Assembly: GCF_001026695.1 (NCBI RefSeq)
Contig: NZ_LDNB01000017.1
Location: 186,206 to 250,205 of the forward strand
DNA length: 64,000 nucleotides
DNA from: Neobacillus vireti
Lineage (GTDB): Bacteria; Bacillota; Bacilli; Bacillales; Cytobacillaceae
Direction of reading: 5' to 3'
Numbering within the stretch: position 1 is the first letter of the stretch; every line of letters starts with the position of its first letter. A program made the translations under genes and the position numbers. Below are positions 1 to 8,054 of this stretch, piece by piece. The notes below the pieces were generated by a model, which worked only from the letters and a program-made list of their open reading frames with translations, made no database searches and was not told the origin of the DNA.

Positions 1-2
1 TT

Positions 3-341
3 GAAAGAAATCAGAAATACATGAGTGGTCCTCTTTCAGAAAGAATGCTAGAGCTGCTCCAAGCAAATAAAGCTTTTATTTGTGCGGGAGGAATTTCAAC
101 GGTTAATGGAATCACTGATTATGATATCAGCGGATCTAGTATCTCTCGAAAAATGATGGAACGTGCGGAAGAGGTAATCATTTTGGCGGATCATACCAAG
201 TTTGGGAAAACTACTTTTGCTAATATGTGCTCTTTAACAGATGCAACTAAGATTATCACGGATGATAGTTGCCCAAACGAATGGAAAAAAATAATAGCTG
301 AAAATGGAATCGAATTATTAATAGCAAACGAAATGAACTAG
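3..341 (+). CDS. DeoR-family transcriptional repressor, C-terminal part (5' end outside window)
   Basis: The reading frame is already open at the left edge, so this is the last ~112 codons of a longer gene; an internal ATG at 21 is not taken as the start. The segment matches the sugar-phosphate-sensing (DeoRC) domain of DeoR regulators: the CAGGIS stretch followed by GITDYD, then RAEEVIILADHTKFGK, where the D-x-[ST]-K-F pattern is typical of the end of that domain. The helix-turn-helix would lie upstream of the window. The next gene begins 65 bp downstream on the same strand with no obvious terminator, so it is probably the local regulator of the amino-alcohol/BMC operon. Effector unknown; a phosphorylated intermediate made by the kinase at 1692-2705 is a reasonable guess. 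Confidence 0.8.
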   Translation, partial: ERNQKYMSGPLSERMLELLQANKAFICAGGISTVNGITDYDISGSSISRKMMERAEEVIILADHTKFGKTTFANMCSLTDATKIITDDSCPNEWKKIIAENGIELLIANEMN

Positions 342-406
342 CAGCGAATATCAATAAATGTGAAACAAACTTATCCAAATGCTGTAAGAGAAGTGAGGAG
401 AAAAGT

Positions 407-1669
407 ATGGTTGAATTTGGCAGTAAACAAACAGTCATAGATCAATCCCTTCAATGGTGGAATCCAGGGAAAACAAGCCAGTGGCAAAAAGATGGTATTG
501 ACCTCGTTATGGGGAAACGTGAAGGGTATTACTTTTACGATATGAATGGCAAAAAATTAATGGATGTTCATTTAAATGGCGGAACCTATAATTTAGGGCA
601 TCGTAATCCTGAAATTATCGCTGCTTTGAAGGAAGCGTTAGATGATTTCGATATCGGCAATCATCATTTTCCAGCGATGACCCGTGCCAAGCTTGCTGAA
701 AAACTGTCACAATGCACACCTAATGGCCTACATTATTCTATCCTATCTGCGGGTGGAAGTGAAGCTATCGATGTTGCCTTAAAATGCGCTAGATATGCCA
801 CGAAACGGAAAAAAATCGTCTCGATCATTAATGGGTATCATGGCCATACAGGACTCGCTGTTTCATTAGGAAATGAACGGTATTCACGCTTGTTTTTGAG
901 TGAAGGGGACCCGACAGAGTTTATTCATGTTCCATTCAATGATTTAGATGCGATGGAGAGAGCATTAATGAATGAAGATGTTGCCTGTGTCATGATCGAA
1001 ACGATTCCGGCAACCTACGGATTCCCGCTTCCCGAAAGAGGATATCTTCCTTCAGTTAAAAGATTGTGTGAAAAATTTGGTACCCTATATATCGCGGATG
1101 AGGTTCAAACGGGCTTAATGCGGACAGGAAAACTTTGGGGGATTGAACACTATGGGGTGGAACCAGATATTTTAGTTACCTCTAAAGGCTTTAGCGGCGG
1201 AATTTATCCGATTGCAGCTACCGTTGTTAACAAAAAGGCGGGAAATTGGATGAATGAAGATGGATTTGCCCATATTTCCACATTTGGTGGTTCGGAATTA
1301 GGCTGTATTGTGGCTATGAAGGTGTTAGAAATCTCCCAGCGTAAGGAAATACAGCAGAACGTTGATTTTGTTGGACGTTATTTACGGACGGGACTAGAAA
1401 CAATTAAAAAGCAAAATCATGACTTTTTTGTGGGCATTCGCCAATTGGGCGTTGTAATGGGGCTGGAGTTTAGTCATCCGAAAGGTGCCATCTATGTCAT
1501 GCAGCAGCTTTTTAAAAATGGAGTTTGGGCCATTTATTCCATGCTCGATAATAAAGTCCTTCAATTTAAACCTGGTTTACTTTGTGATCAAGAATATTGT
1601 GATGAGTTACTGACAAAATGTGAACTTAGTATTACTCAAGCAGCAAAAATGGCCTATAGCTATAGTTAA
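407..1669 (+). CDS. PLP-dependent class-III aminotransferase-fold enzyme, probable amino-alcohol-phosphate phospholyase
   Basis: 420 aa, normal length for the class. Visible landmarks are GGSEAID (~116-122), GYHGHTG (143-149), the PLP-ring Asp in ADEVQTGLMRTG (~230-241) and the Schiff-base Lys260 in TSKGFSGGIYPI. A good SD (GTGAGGAGA) precedes ATG 407. The family includes true transaminases and also phospholyases that eliminate phosphate and ammonia from ethanolamine phosphate or 1-amino-2-propanol phosphate. The gene lies directly before an APH-fold kinase and within a shell-protein locus, as in the RMM-type metabolosomes, so phospholyase activity yielding an aldehyde is favoured over transamination. 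This reading rests on context; sequence alone cannot separate the two reactions. Confidence 0.78.
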   Translation: MVEFGSKQTVIDQSLQWWNPGKTSQWQKDGIDLVMGKREGYYFYDMNGKKLMDVHLNGGTYNLGHRNPEIIAALKEALDDFDIGNHHFPAMTRAKLAEKLSQCTPNGLHYSILSAGGSEAIDVALKCARYATKRKKIVSIINGYHGHTGLAVSLGNERYSRLFLSEGDPTEFIHVPFNDLDAMERALMNEDVACVMIETIPATYGFPLPERGYLPSVKRLCEKFGTLYIADEVQTGLMRTGKLWGIEHYGVEPDILVTSKGFSGGIYPIAATVVNKKAGNWMNEDGFAHISTFGGSELGCIVAMKVLEISQRKEIQQNVDFVGRYLRTGLETIKKQNHDFFVGIRQLGVVMGLEFSHPKGAIYVMQQLFKNGVWAIYSMLDNKVLQFKPGLLCDQEYCDELLTKCELSITQAAKMAYSYS

Positions 1670-1691
1670 CCATTAGAAGGGAGAAAAGAAA

Positions 1692-2705
1692 ATGAGCAAT
1701 CCCTCCGTTGACCCATTACAAGAATCCTTGAATAAATTTAATGAAATTGCAAATACCGCACTTCCTTCCTATCCATTTTTATCTCAATCTACGATTCAAC
1801 TATTAAATTACTCTGAAAATGCTACTTATCTTGTTACCGATTCGGGTAGGGGTGAAAAATATATTTTACGTGTCGGACGCCCGGGATATCATACAAAGAT
1901 GGAAGTGGAGAGCGAGCTTGAGTGGTTGAAGTCAATCCATAAGCACTCGTCTATTCATATTTCCTTGCCCATTTTAGGAGGGAACAGCGAATATATTCAA
2001 GTAGTTCAACATCAAAACGAGCAATATTACTGTACACTTTTCACATTTTTAGAAGGGGATGCGCCAAATGAAGAGAACGAAAGTGAGCTAATCAGCCAAT
2101 TTTTCAAGCTTGGCGAAATAACCGCACAATTACATGAACATAGCATCAATAATTGGGAAAGTCTTAGGAAAATCCGCAGACTCACCTGGGATTATGATAC
2201 CATTCTAGGCACTGCTCCAAAGTGGGGAAGATGGCAGGATGGATTAGCGATCACCGAGGAACGAGAGGAATTATTCACAAAGGTTTCAAAGAAAATTAGA
2301 GATAGACTGAATCGATTTGGAAAAGCCGCTAATCGTTATGGCTTAATCCATTCTGATTTACGTCTTGCTAACCTGTTGGTAGAGCGTGAACAAATTAAGG
2401 TCATCGACTTTGATGATTGTGGATTTGGCTGGTATCTCTATGATTTTGCTACTTCTCTAAGCTTTATCGAACATAAACCATATGTCCCAGCCTTAATTGC
2501 CTCTTGGTTAAAAGGGTATCGCAGGGTTCGCCCCCTTTCTGAAGAAGAAGAACAAGAGATTCCAACTTTTATTCTGATGCGAAGACTTCAGCTGATTGCT
2601 TGGGTAGGCAGCCGTGATAATGAAACAACCAGGGAGTTAGGAAACGGATTTACTGAAGACACTGACAAAATAGCAAAAAGATATCTGCAGAATGGAAAAA
2701 TATAA
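1692..2705 (+). CDS. APH/choline-kinase-fold phosphotransferase, probable amino-alcohol kinase
   Basis: 337 aa with the aminoglycoside-phosphotransferase fold. The catalytic loop HSDLRLANLL (~residues 221-230) supplies the Asp base and Asn metal ligand of the HxDxxxxN motif, and VIDFDDCGFGWYLYDFA holds the metal-binding Asp of the DFG-equivalent. The N-lobe contains YILRVGRPGY, where a Lys/Arg would contact ATP. It starts 22 bp after the aminotransferase-fold gene with SD AGAAGGGAGA, so the two are co-transcribed. In RMM-type BMC loci a kinase of this fold phosphorylates (S)-1-amino-2-propanol and the neighbouring PLP enzyme removes the phosphate. Ethanolamine or another small amino alcohol is equally possible. 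An antibiotic-resistance role is unlikely given the neighbours. Confidence 0.78.
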   Translation: MSNPSVDPLQESLNKFNEIANTALPSYPFLSQSTIQLLNYSENATYLVTDSGRGEKYILRVGRPGYHTKMEVESELEWLKSIHKHSSIHISLPILGGNSEYIQVVQHQNEQYYCTLFTFLEGDAPNEENESELISQFFKLGEITAQLHEHSINNWESLRKIRRLTWDYDTILGTAPKWGRWQDGLAITEEREELFTKVSKKIRDRLNRFGKAANRYGLIHSDLRLANLLVEREQIKVIDFDDCGFGWYLYDFATSLSFIEHKPYVPALIASWLKGYRRVRPLSEEEEQEIPTFILMRRLQLIAWVGSRDNETTRELGNGFTEDTDKIAKRYLQNGKI

Positions 2706-2745
2706 GGATGCCCATTAGATGAAGTTTTTTACAGGTGGTGAGAAA

Positions 2746-3072
2746 ATGGATGCCGATTTAGTTGAAAAGATTACGAGATTAGTACTTTCGCGGATAGAGG
2801 AACAGTCGAAACGTTCTGTTCTAAACGAATGGAGGGAACAATATTTATCAGTTGATGAAAGGGGAGAATATCCCCCACTTACGAAAGAGGAGATGAAACA
2901 ATGGAATAAAATTACCTCCACAGTGGGGTTTTCAAATAAAGCAGATGAAATATCTCCGCACGAAGTTCCGCTAACGTTGGAAGAATTGAAAACCTGGAAA
3001 GACCTTTCAGTTTCCATAAGCACGAAAGAACCGGGACAGGGTCGGGTGAAGTTTTTCCCGCATCACGAATGA
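2746..3072 (+). CDS. Small BMC-associated protein with encapsulation-helix-like N-terminus and two short repeats
   Basis: 108 aa from ATG 2746, which has SD GGTGGTGAG five bases upstream; an in-frame ATG at 2719 has no SD. I recognise no family. Residues 2-20 (DADLVEKITRLVLSRIEEQ) form an amphipathic helix with the hydrophobic spacing of the encapsulation peptides that carry cargo into microcompartments, and resemble the N-terminus of the PduL-like protein at 3604. The rest contains a repeated decapeptide, PLTKEEMKQW (44-53) and PLTLEELKTW (75-84), separated by a polar linker. No catalytic motif is seen. It lies between the kinase and the aldehyde dehydrogenase stub. A cargo adaptor or scaffold inside the shell is inferred, not shown. 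Confidence 0.6.
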   Translation: MDADLVEKITRLVLSRIEEQSKRSVLNEWREQYLSVDERGEYPPLTKEEMKQWNKITSTVGFSNKADEISPHEVPLTLEELKTWKDLSVSISTKEPGQGRVKFFPHHE

Positions 3073-3095
3073 AAGGGTGAGTTTATTAGAGAGGA

Positions 3096-3261
3096 GTGTT
3101 CCCCATTATTGAGTTCGATGATGATTTGAAATCGATCCAAGAGATGAGAGCGGCAGTCAAGCGGGCAAAAGCAGCGCAAGAAAAGTTTCAGTCGTATTCC
3201 CAGGAACAAGTTGACCGCATCGAAAAAATATGTCGCAGAAATGTATCTAATTGAAAATTAG
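3096..3261 (+). pseudogene. Remnant of CoA-acylating aldehyde dehydrogenase (N-terminal stub, frameshifted)
   Basis: From GTG 3096 the frame reads IIEFDDDLKSIQEMRAAVKR and continues AKAAQEKFQSYSQEQVDRI, which is the N-terminal capping region typical of PduP/EutE-like CoA-acylating aldehyde dehydrogenases. Near 3228 the frame breaks: the original frame ends at TGA 3252, while a one-base shift restores KYVAEMYLIEN before TAG 3259. About 400 or more codons that should follow, including the NAD-binding and catalytic Cys regions, are absent, and the SD of the next gene starts at once. This points to a frameshift plus a large internal deletion. The enzyme would have converted the aldehyde from the phospholyase to acyl-CoA for PduL, so its loss breaks the pathway unless another copy exists elsewhere. 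Confidence 0.75.
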
Positions 3262-3273
3262 GAGGAATGTTGC

Positions 3274-3558
3274 GTGGCTATTAATGGTGCACTTGGCATG
3301 ATTGAAACAAGGGGATTGGTGGCTTCTCTAGAAGCAGCGGATGCAATGGTAAAGGCAGCAAATGTCAATTTAATAGGGAAGATTCATGTCGGCGGCGGGA
3401 TTGTGACAGTGCTTGTAACCGGAGATGTGGGTGCAGTAAAAGCAGCAACAGAAGCCGGAAGTGAGGCGGCCGGGCGAGTAGGCGAGATTTTATCTGTTCA
3501 TGTCATCCCACGCCCACATAATGAACTGCAAATTATATTACCAAAATTTGAGGGATAA
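3274..3558 (+). CDS. BMC-H hexameric microcompartment shell protein (PduA/EutM type)
   Basis: 94 aa, one BMC domain (PF00936), starting at GTG with SD TAGGAGGAATG. It opens with [21 protein letters not shown], continues with AANVNLIGK and ends the fold with [19 protein letters not shown] and [10 protein letters not shown], all usual for shell hexamers. The loop that lines the central pore reads IHVGGGIVT, against KIGSG or KVGSG in common PduA/EutM proteins, so the pore may pass a different solute. It would tile facets of a polyhedral shell in the cytoplasm. It sits between the aldehyde dehydrogenase stub and pduL. The shell-protein call is firm; whether shells still assemble is unknown because no pentamer gene is in view. 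Confidence 0.95.
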   Translation: MAINGALGMIETRGLVASLEAADAMVKAANVNLIGKIHVGGGIVTVLVTGDVGAVKAATEAGSEAAGRVGEILSVHVIPRPHNELQIILPKFEG

Positions 3559-3603
3559 TATCGCTAGTAAACTTATAAATGTTGAATGAGTGAGGCACAT
3601 ATG

Positions 3604-4536
3604 ATGAAAGAACTAAACTCACAACTAATTGTAAAAGAAGTAGTGAGGCGTCTACAAGAAAGGCAAAATGGAACTCCAACCATACCTATTGGCGTGTCAG
3701 CTAGGCATTGTCATTTAAAGGAAAAGGATTTAGAAATTCTTTTTGGAAAAGGGTACCGGCTTACGAAAAAGTCGGATTTATTACAGCCAGGCCAATTTGC
3801 GGCAAACGAAGTCGTGACAATCGCTGGACCACGGGGAAGCATTGAGAGGGTTAGAGTTCTCGGACCCTTAAGAAGAGTAACCCAAGTAGAAGTAAGCCAA
3901 ACAGATGCAATCAAGCTTGGATTGAATCCACCGATAAGGGAGTCAGGAAACCTACAAGGGTCTTCATGGGTTACAATCGTTGGTCCAAAAGGAAGTATTT
4001 ACCTTGAAGAGGGGTTAATCATAGCTCAAGCACATATTCATATGCCGTCAGAGCAGGCCTGCCAGCTTGATGTGAAAGATGGAGAATATGTAAAAGTGGA
4101 AATTGATCATCCGATTCGCCCGTTAAGTTTTGAAAAGGTACGGATTCGGATTTCAGATAACTATGTATTGGAAATGCATATTGATACAGATGAAGCCAAT
4201 GCCGGATTTATTAAAAGTGGACTTAAGGGTAAATTAATTAAAACAGGTAGATTCTTTAACGAAACAGGAGATGGTAAGGCAGGTCCTAACGTGAATGGAA
4301 TTTTGGGAACTACATTTGTGGCCGATTTTCATGAAAAGCTATTAACTAAAACGATTATTGATGGGTGGAAGAAAAGCATTATTACTATTAAGCCGAATAC
4401 GATTATCACGCCTTTAGCACGGGATGCGGCAAAAGAAAGAGGGATTTCGATCGTAATGAATGAAATTGGAAGGGGTGAGGCCGGTGACAAAGGCATTAGG
4501 AATGATAGAAACGCAAGGGTTGGCTACCTCGATTGA
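3604..4536 (+). CDS. pduL: PduL-like phosphotransacylase with C-terminal extension
   Basis: PduL-type enzymes exchange the CoA of an acyl-CoA for phosphate inside metabolosomes, recycling CoA. ATG 3604 is preferred (SD GTGAGG eight bases upstream); ATGs at 3601 and 3586 are in frame. After an encapsulation-like helix (LIVKEVVRRLQER) come the PTAC repeats, with the zinc-binding ARHCHL motif and AQAHIHMPSEQA in the second half. The domain ends near residue 220, and ~80 further residues include ITPLARDAAKERGI, a motif I recall near the ends of other BMC enzymes. The last ~17 codons overlap the next shell gene in another frame, so the tail may be a by-product of that overlap. Length 310 aa against ~210 for classical PduL. 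Confidence 0.88.
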   Translation: MKELNSQLIVKEVVRRLQERQNGTPTIPIGVSARHCHLKEKDLEILFGKGYRLTKKSDLLQPGQFAANEVVTIAGPRGSIERVRVLGPLRRVTQVEVSQTDAIKLGLNPPIRESGNLQGSSWVTIVGPKGSIYLEEGLIIAQAHIHMPSEQACQLDVKDGEYVKVEIDHPIRPLSFEKVRIRISDNYVLEMHIDTDEANAGFIKSGLKGKLIKTGRFFNETGDGKAGPNVNGILGTTFVADFHEKLLTKTIIDGWKKSIITIKPNTIITPLARDAAKERGISIVMNEIGRGEAGDKGIRNDRNARVGYLD

Positions 4537-4852
4537 GGCAGTAGACGTGATGTTAAAAAATTCTTATGTCCAACTTGTACAGCAATCGATGGTGGACGCT
4601 GCACTTGTGACAATTTTAATAGAAGGAGATGTAAGTGCGGTAAAAGCTGCAGTCGAAGCAGGTGTGGAACTAGCGAAAAGAAGGGGTGCCTTAGTTGCCT
4701 TTCATGTCATTCCTCATCCTGATTTGAGTACAAATCACTTAATTAGAATGAAAGCGGCGGATGGGTATGAAGCGAATAAAATGGACAATAAGCCTAATGT
4801 GAATAAAAAAGATGCAGAAAATGAAAGCAATCAAGATGAAGTGAAGGAGTAG
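4484..4852 (+). CDS. Second BMC-H shell protein, divergent pore loop and charged C-terminal tail
   Basis: 122 aa from GTG 4484, chosen because AGGGGTGAGG lies just upstream and the product then begins VTKALGMIETQGLATSIEAV as BMC-H proteins do; the ATG at 4460 adds eight residues without an SD. The fold is complete through FHVIPHPD. The pore-loop segment is QSMVDAALVT where PduA/EutM has a Gly-rich loop, and a Lys/Asp/Glu/Asn-rich tail of ~40 residues follows the domain. The gene overlaps the end of pduL by 53 bp. With two dissimilar hexamers the shell could have two kinds of facet pore. Identification as BMC-H is firm; the purpose of the tail is unknown. Confidence 0.9.
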   Translation: MTKALGMIETQGLATSIEAVDVMLKNSYVQLVQQSMVDAALVTILIEGDVSAVKAAVEAGVELAKRRGALVAFHVIPHPDLSTNHLIRMKAADGYEANKMDNKPNVNKKDAENESNQDEVKE

Positions 4853-4878
4853 TTTGCTCCCAAACTTATTTCATCTGA

Positions 4879-5070
<192 letters not shown>

Positions 5071-5218
5071 AAATTTTTAAAAATAATTGTCTTAATATTC
5101 AGAATCACTTAGAGGGGGGATAAATAGATACAATCATTGAAAATGGAAGGTTCGGTGCTGGAAAGTAATTGTGAATGTCACCCCAGTTGTTAACTTTTAA
5201 GGAGAGAAGGGAGAAAAA

Positions 5219-6820
5219 ATGTCTAAAGCTGGTCTCGCTTTGTTTGAACAAAAATCTACCGGTGGAATTGCACGGCAAATTAGTCCCATTGACACAATGA
5301 TTTACTCTGCTGCAAACCCAGGATTGATGTTTGCGCTCGTTTATATTATGTGGGCACCATTTTTATATCCAGGCGCTCATATGGTTTGGGCAATTTTGGC
5401 TGTTGCCCAGATGTTCATTATCGCAGGTCTCTATTGGTTATTATCAGTCTCGATGCCAAGGTCGGGCGGTGAATATATTTACATTAGCCGGATCCTTCAT
5501 CCGGCGATTGGACTGATGGCGAGCTTTATGATTACGTTTACTTCCATCTCGTGGACTGGAATCCTGTTAAACTGGATTATTAAATGGTCCGTAGTAGAAT
5601 TCTTCTATTCAATCGCACTTATTAATGGGAATGACTCAGGATGGCTTCATTTAGCGGAGTTTTTTAATAGTAATTACATGCATGCCATTATTGGCACAGG
5701 ATTGTTGCTGTTCATCTATTTTATCTATTATAAGGGAACAAAGTGGATGGTAAGATTAGCGTATTTAACATTGGGTGCTACCCTGGTAGGCGCTGTTGTC
5801 TTTATTATTGCTAACCTAATCACAGGGCAAGGAACCTTTGCCGCTAATTTTTCACAGCTTACAGGTTTAGCCTATAATGATGTCATTCAACTCGCAAAAG
5901 CAGATGGATATACGACTAAGTTCCTCTTCGGTGCGACTATTATGGCGGGTTCCACCTATATTATTCTCAATACACTAGGTTCCACATTTGGGGCAAATCT
6001 AGCAGGAGAAGTTCGAAACGTACAAAAATCTCAGTTGATGGCATTATTTGGCTCACTGGCGATATTAATGGTAGTTTGGGCGATTTTTTACTCGTTGTCC
6101 TATATCAACTTTGGCGATATCTGGTCCAATAGCCTGTATTATCTTTATAATTCCGGGCATGAAGCCTATCCGTTCAAGGGATATGATCCATTTATCACCA
6201 TCATGATTGGGATCATGACAAAGAGTCCCGTTTTTGTCTTTTTAATTGCGATCTGCTTTGCGGTTGCGACCTTTGGATCTGCTGCTGGTTTAGGTTTTGG
6301 ACCTTCACGTAATATGGTTGCTTGGTCGTTTGACCGTTTAATTCCTAGTAAATTTATGGAACTCAATAAAAAGACCAATTCACCTACGTACGCATTAAGA
6401 ACCGTTATCATTGGTGCCTGGTTTTTCTTAATGCTCGACATTTTCGTCCCATCTTGGACGGCAAATATCGCTTACACTATATTCACTTGGTTCTTAGCCT
6501 GGATCTTCCTGGGGATTGCTGGTATTGTTTTTTCAACCAGAAAGAAAATATTGTTTAACTCTTCACCTCCAATCGTAAAGACAAAATTCTTAGGGGTCCA
6601 TTTAGTTACCATTTTAGGCTGGCTAACCTTAGCAATCAGCGTCTCGATTTGTTACTATCTCCTAATTCCATTTTTAAGAGGAGATTTACCATTTACGATG
6701 ATTGTTGTCTCCCTGTGTTTAATGTTTATCCCAATCATCATTTATTTTGTGATGAAACGTCATCATGCTAAGAAAGGGATTGATATCGATATCCAATTCC
6801 AGGAGATTCCTTCAGATTGA
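5219..6820 (+). CDS. APC-superfamily amino acid/amine permease
   Basis: 533 aa integral membrane protein with about 12-14 hydrophobic helices. The N-terminal part carries DTMIYSAANPGLMFALVY and then SMPRSGGEYIYISRIL, the PRSGGEY motif of amino acid-polyamine-organocation (APC) permeases. A long extracellular-type loop lies between the hydrophobic blocks near residues 280-330, and the C-terminus is short and charged. ATG 5219 has SD AAGGAGAGAAGGGAG. It follows the shell genes and the mdh relic on the same strand after ~150 bp. Amino-alcohol BMC loci commonly include an APC permease, so uptake of the amine substrate is the best inference. The sequence alone does not give the substrate. Confidence 0.82.
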   Translation: MSKAGLALFEQKSTGGIARQISPIDTMIYSAANPGLMFALVYIMWAPFLYPGAHMVWAILAVAQMFIIAGLYWLLSVSMPRSGGEYIYISRILHPAIGLMASFMITFTSISWTGILLNWIIKWSVVEFFYSIALINGNDSGWLHLAEFFNSNYMHAIIGTGLLLFIYFIYYKGTKWMVRLAYLTLGATLVGAVVFIIANLITGQGTFAANFSQLTGLAYNDVIQLAKADGYTTKFLFGATIMAGSTYIILNTLGSTFGANLAGEVRNVQKSQLMALFGSLAILMVVWAIFYSLSYINFGDIWSNSLYYLYNSGHEAYPFKGYDPFITIMIGIMTKSPVFVFLIAICFAVATFGSAAGLGFGPSRNMVAWSFDRLIPSKFMELNKKTNSPTYALRTVIIGAWFFLMLDIFVPSWTANIAYTIFTWFLAWIFLGIAGIVFSTRKKILFNSSPPIVKTKFLGVHLVTILGWLTLAISVSICYYLLIPFLRGDLPFTMIVVSLCLMFIPIIIYFVMKRHHAKKGIDIDIQFQEIPSD

Positions 6821-6855
6821 TCAATTCTTCTAAAAAATAATATGGGGTGAGGAAT

Positions 6856-7788
6856 TTGAAAATTTTTTATGCAGGCGATCTGCATGGAGGAGAAACTGCG
6901 TTTCGAAAATTCACTAATGCCGGTAAGTTCTATATCGCCGATTTAGTCATATATGGCGGCGACTTTACAGGGAAAATGGTCGTCCCGATAGTTGAAAAGT
7001 CTGGCATTTATACGTGCCGATATTATGGATCTACTGTGAAAGTGAAAAAAGTAAATGAACTCCCAGATTTGGAACGGAATTTACGAGATGCAGGATTCTA
7101 TCCTTACTTAGTGTCAGAAAAAGAGCTAAATCAATTAAATGAGAGCGATGCAGAGCGGATTATTAAAGAGAAGCAAATAGAAGTGTTCAGGCAGTGGATC
7201 GAAATGGCTGATGAACGGTTTAAAGCAGCAGAAATTCCATGTATAATGATTCCTGGGAGCGTGGATGACTTTTATCTTGATGAGTTTCTCAATGCCGGAA
7301 GTTTTGTTCAAAATGGGGATGAAAAAATTATTGAGATAGATGGATTTGAAATTCTTTCAATTGGCGGTGGAAAGCCAAGTGTATTTAAGTATCCTCGTGA
7401 GTACAGTGAGGAAGAATTAGCGAAGAAAATTGAAAACGCTGCCAAACAGGTGAAGGATATGAATAAATGCATCTTTAATATTCACATCCCTCCTTACGAC
7501 ACTGATTTAGATCAAGGGACCTTGTACGATGAAGAGTTAAAGCCAGTTCTAGACGGTGATTCCCTAGCAACGGCGCCGATTGGCAGTAAAGCAGTGCGCG
7601 ATGCCATTGAAAAATATCAACCCATGCTTTCCTTACATGGTCATGTTCATGAAAGCCGTGGAGTGACCACTTTAGGCAGAACAATCTGTATTAATGCTGG
7701 TACAGATTATGACCAAGGCTTGCTTAGAGGAGCCCTGGTGGATGTTAGTGCAGATGGGAACGTGTCTTATACTTTAACAGCAGGTTAA
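6856..7788 (+). CDS. Calcineurin-like metallophosphoesterase
   Basis: About 310 aa. It has the order of metallophosphoesterase motifs: AGDLHGG at the N-terminus, GGDFTGK, PGSVDDFY in place of the usual GN(H/D)D motif, NIHIPPYD, and HGHVHESRG near the end. Replacement of the Asn of GNHD by Val is unusual and may change metal binding. TTG 6856 is preferred because GGGGTGAGG ends just before it; the GTG at 6847 lies inside that SD. It begins 35 bp after the permease gene and is probably in the same transcript. A cytosolic phosphatase acting on a small phosphorylated metabolite, perhaps to relieve phospho-amino-alcohol build-up, is inferred from position only. Confidence 0.8.
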   Translation: MKIFYAGDLHGGETAFRKFTNAGKFYIADLVIYGGDFTGKMVVPIVEKSGIYTCRYYGSTVKVKKVNELPDLERNLRDAGFYPYLVSEKELNQLNESDAERIIKEKQIEVFRQWIEMADERFKAAEIPCIMIPGSVDDFYLDEFLNAGSFVQNGDEKIIEIDGFEILSIGGGKPSVFKYPREYSEEELAKKIENAAKQVKDMNKCIFNIHIPPYDTDLDQGTLYDEELKPVLDGDSLATAPIGSKAVRDAIEKYQPMLSLHGHVHESRGVTTLGRTICINAGTDYDQGLLRGALVDVSADGNVSYTLTAG

Positions 7789-7853
7789 TGATATATTCCT
7801 ATTACTCTTTATGAAATTTTAAGATGGCTATTTCTAGATTGCTGCTTTCGTAG

Positions 7854-7915
7854 ATTCGCCGATTGAACAGCAAAAATAGCCGATAGAACCGTAAAATTCG
7901 CTGATAGACTGGCAG
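7854..7915 (+). repeat. Three tandem degenerate ~20-bp repeats
   Basis: Three imperfect copies follow each other: units at about 7854-7875, 7876-7895 and 7896-7915. The shared core is TCGCCGATAGAAC-G-AAAA (for example AGCCGATAGAACCGTAAAA and TTCGCTGATAGAC). They lie in the gap between the metallophosphoesterase and acetamidase genes and encode nothing evident. Function unknown; direct repeats of this kind can be regulator sites or neutral intergenic repeats. Confidence 0.5.
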
Positions 7916-7939
7916 TGGCTTGTAAACAATCAATAAAGT

Positions 7940-7955
7940 GGTGTAAATTTACACC
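7940..7955. promoter_or_regulatory. Perfect 16-bp palindrome, candidate operator
   Basis: GGTGTAAATTTACACC is its own reverse complement. It stands about 115 bp before the acetamidase start, at the expected distance for an operator of that gene and the peptidase behind it. I do not recognise the regulator; the box does not fit the TnrA or cre consensus. Confidence 0.5.
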
Positions 7956-8054
7956 GGTAATGGATTCTTTATAAGTTTGCCTATGATTTCTGCAAAAATG
8001 TTTACCAAAACAGCCTTAAAAATCGTTAAATTGTAAGAGGAAGGAGTCATAATG

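Noticed and set aside
407-1669. Ordinary aminotransferase or glutamate-1-semialdehyde aminomutase
   Set aside because: No tetrapyrrole or amino-acid genes nearby; the kinase partner and shell genes favour a phospholyase. Kept as an alternative in the feature text.
1692-2705. Aminoglycoside resistance kinase
   Set aside because: The HxDxxxxN fold is shared by many small-molecule kinases, and the operon context is catabolic.
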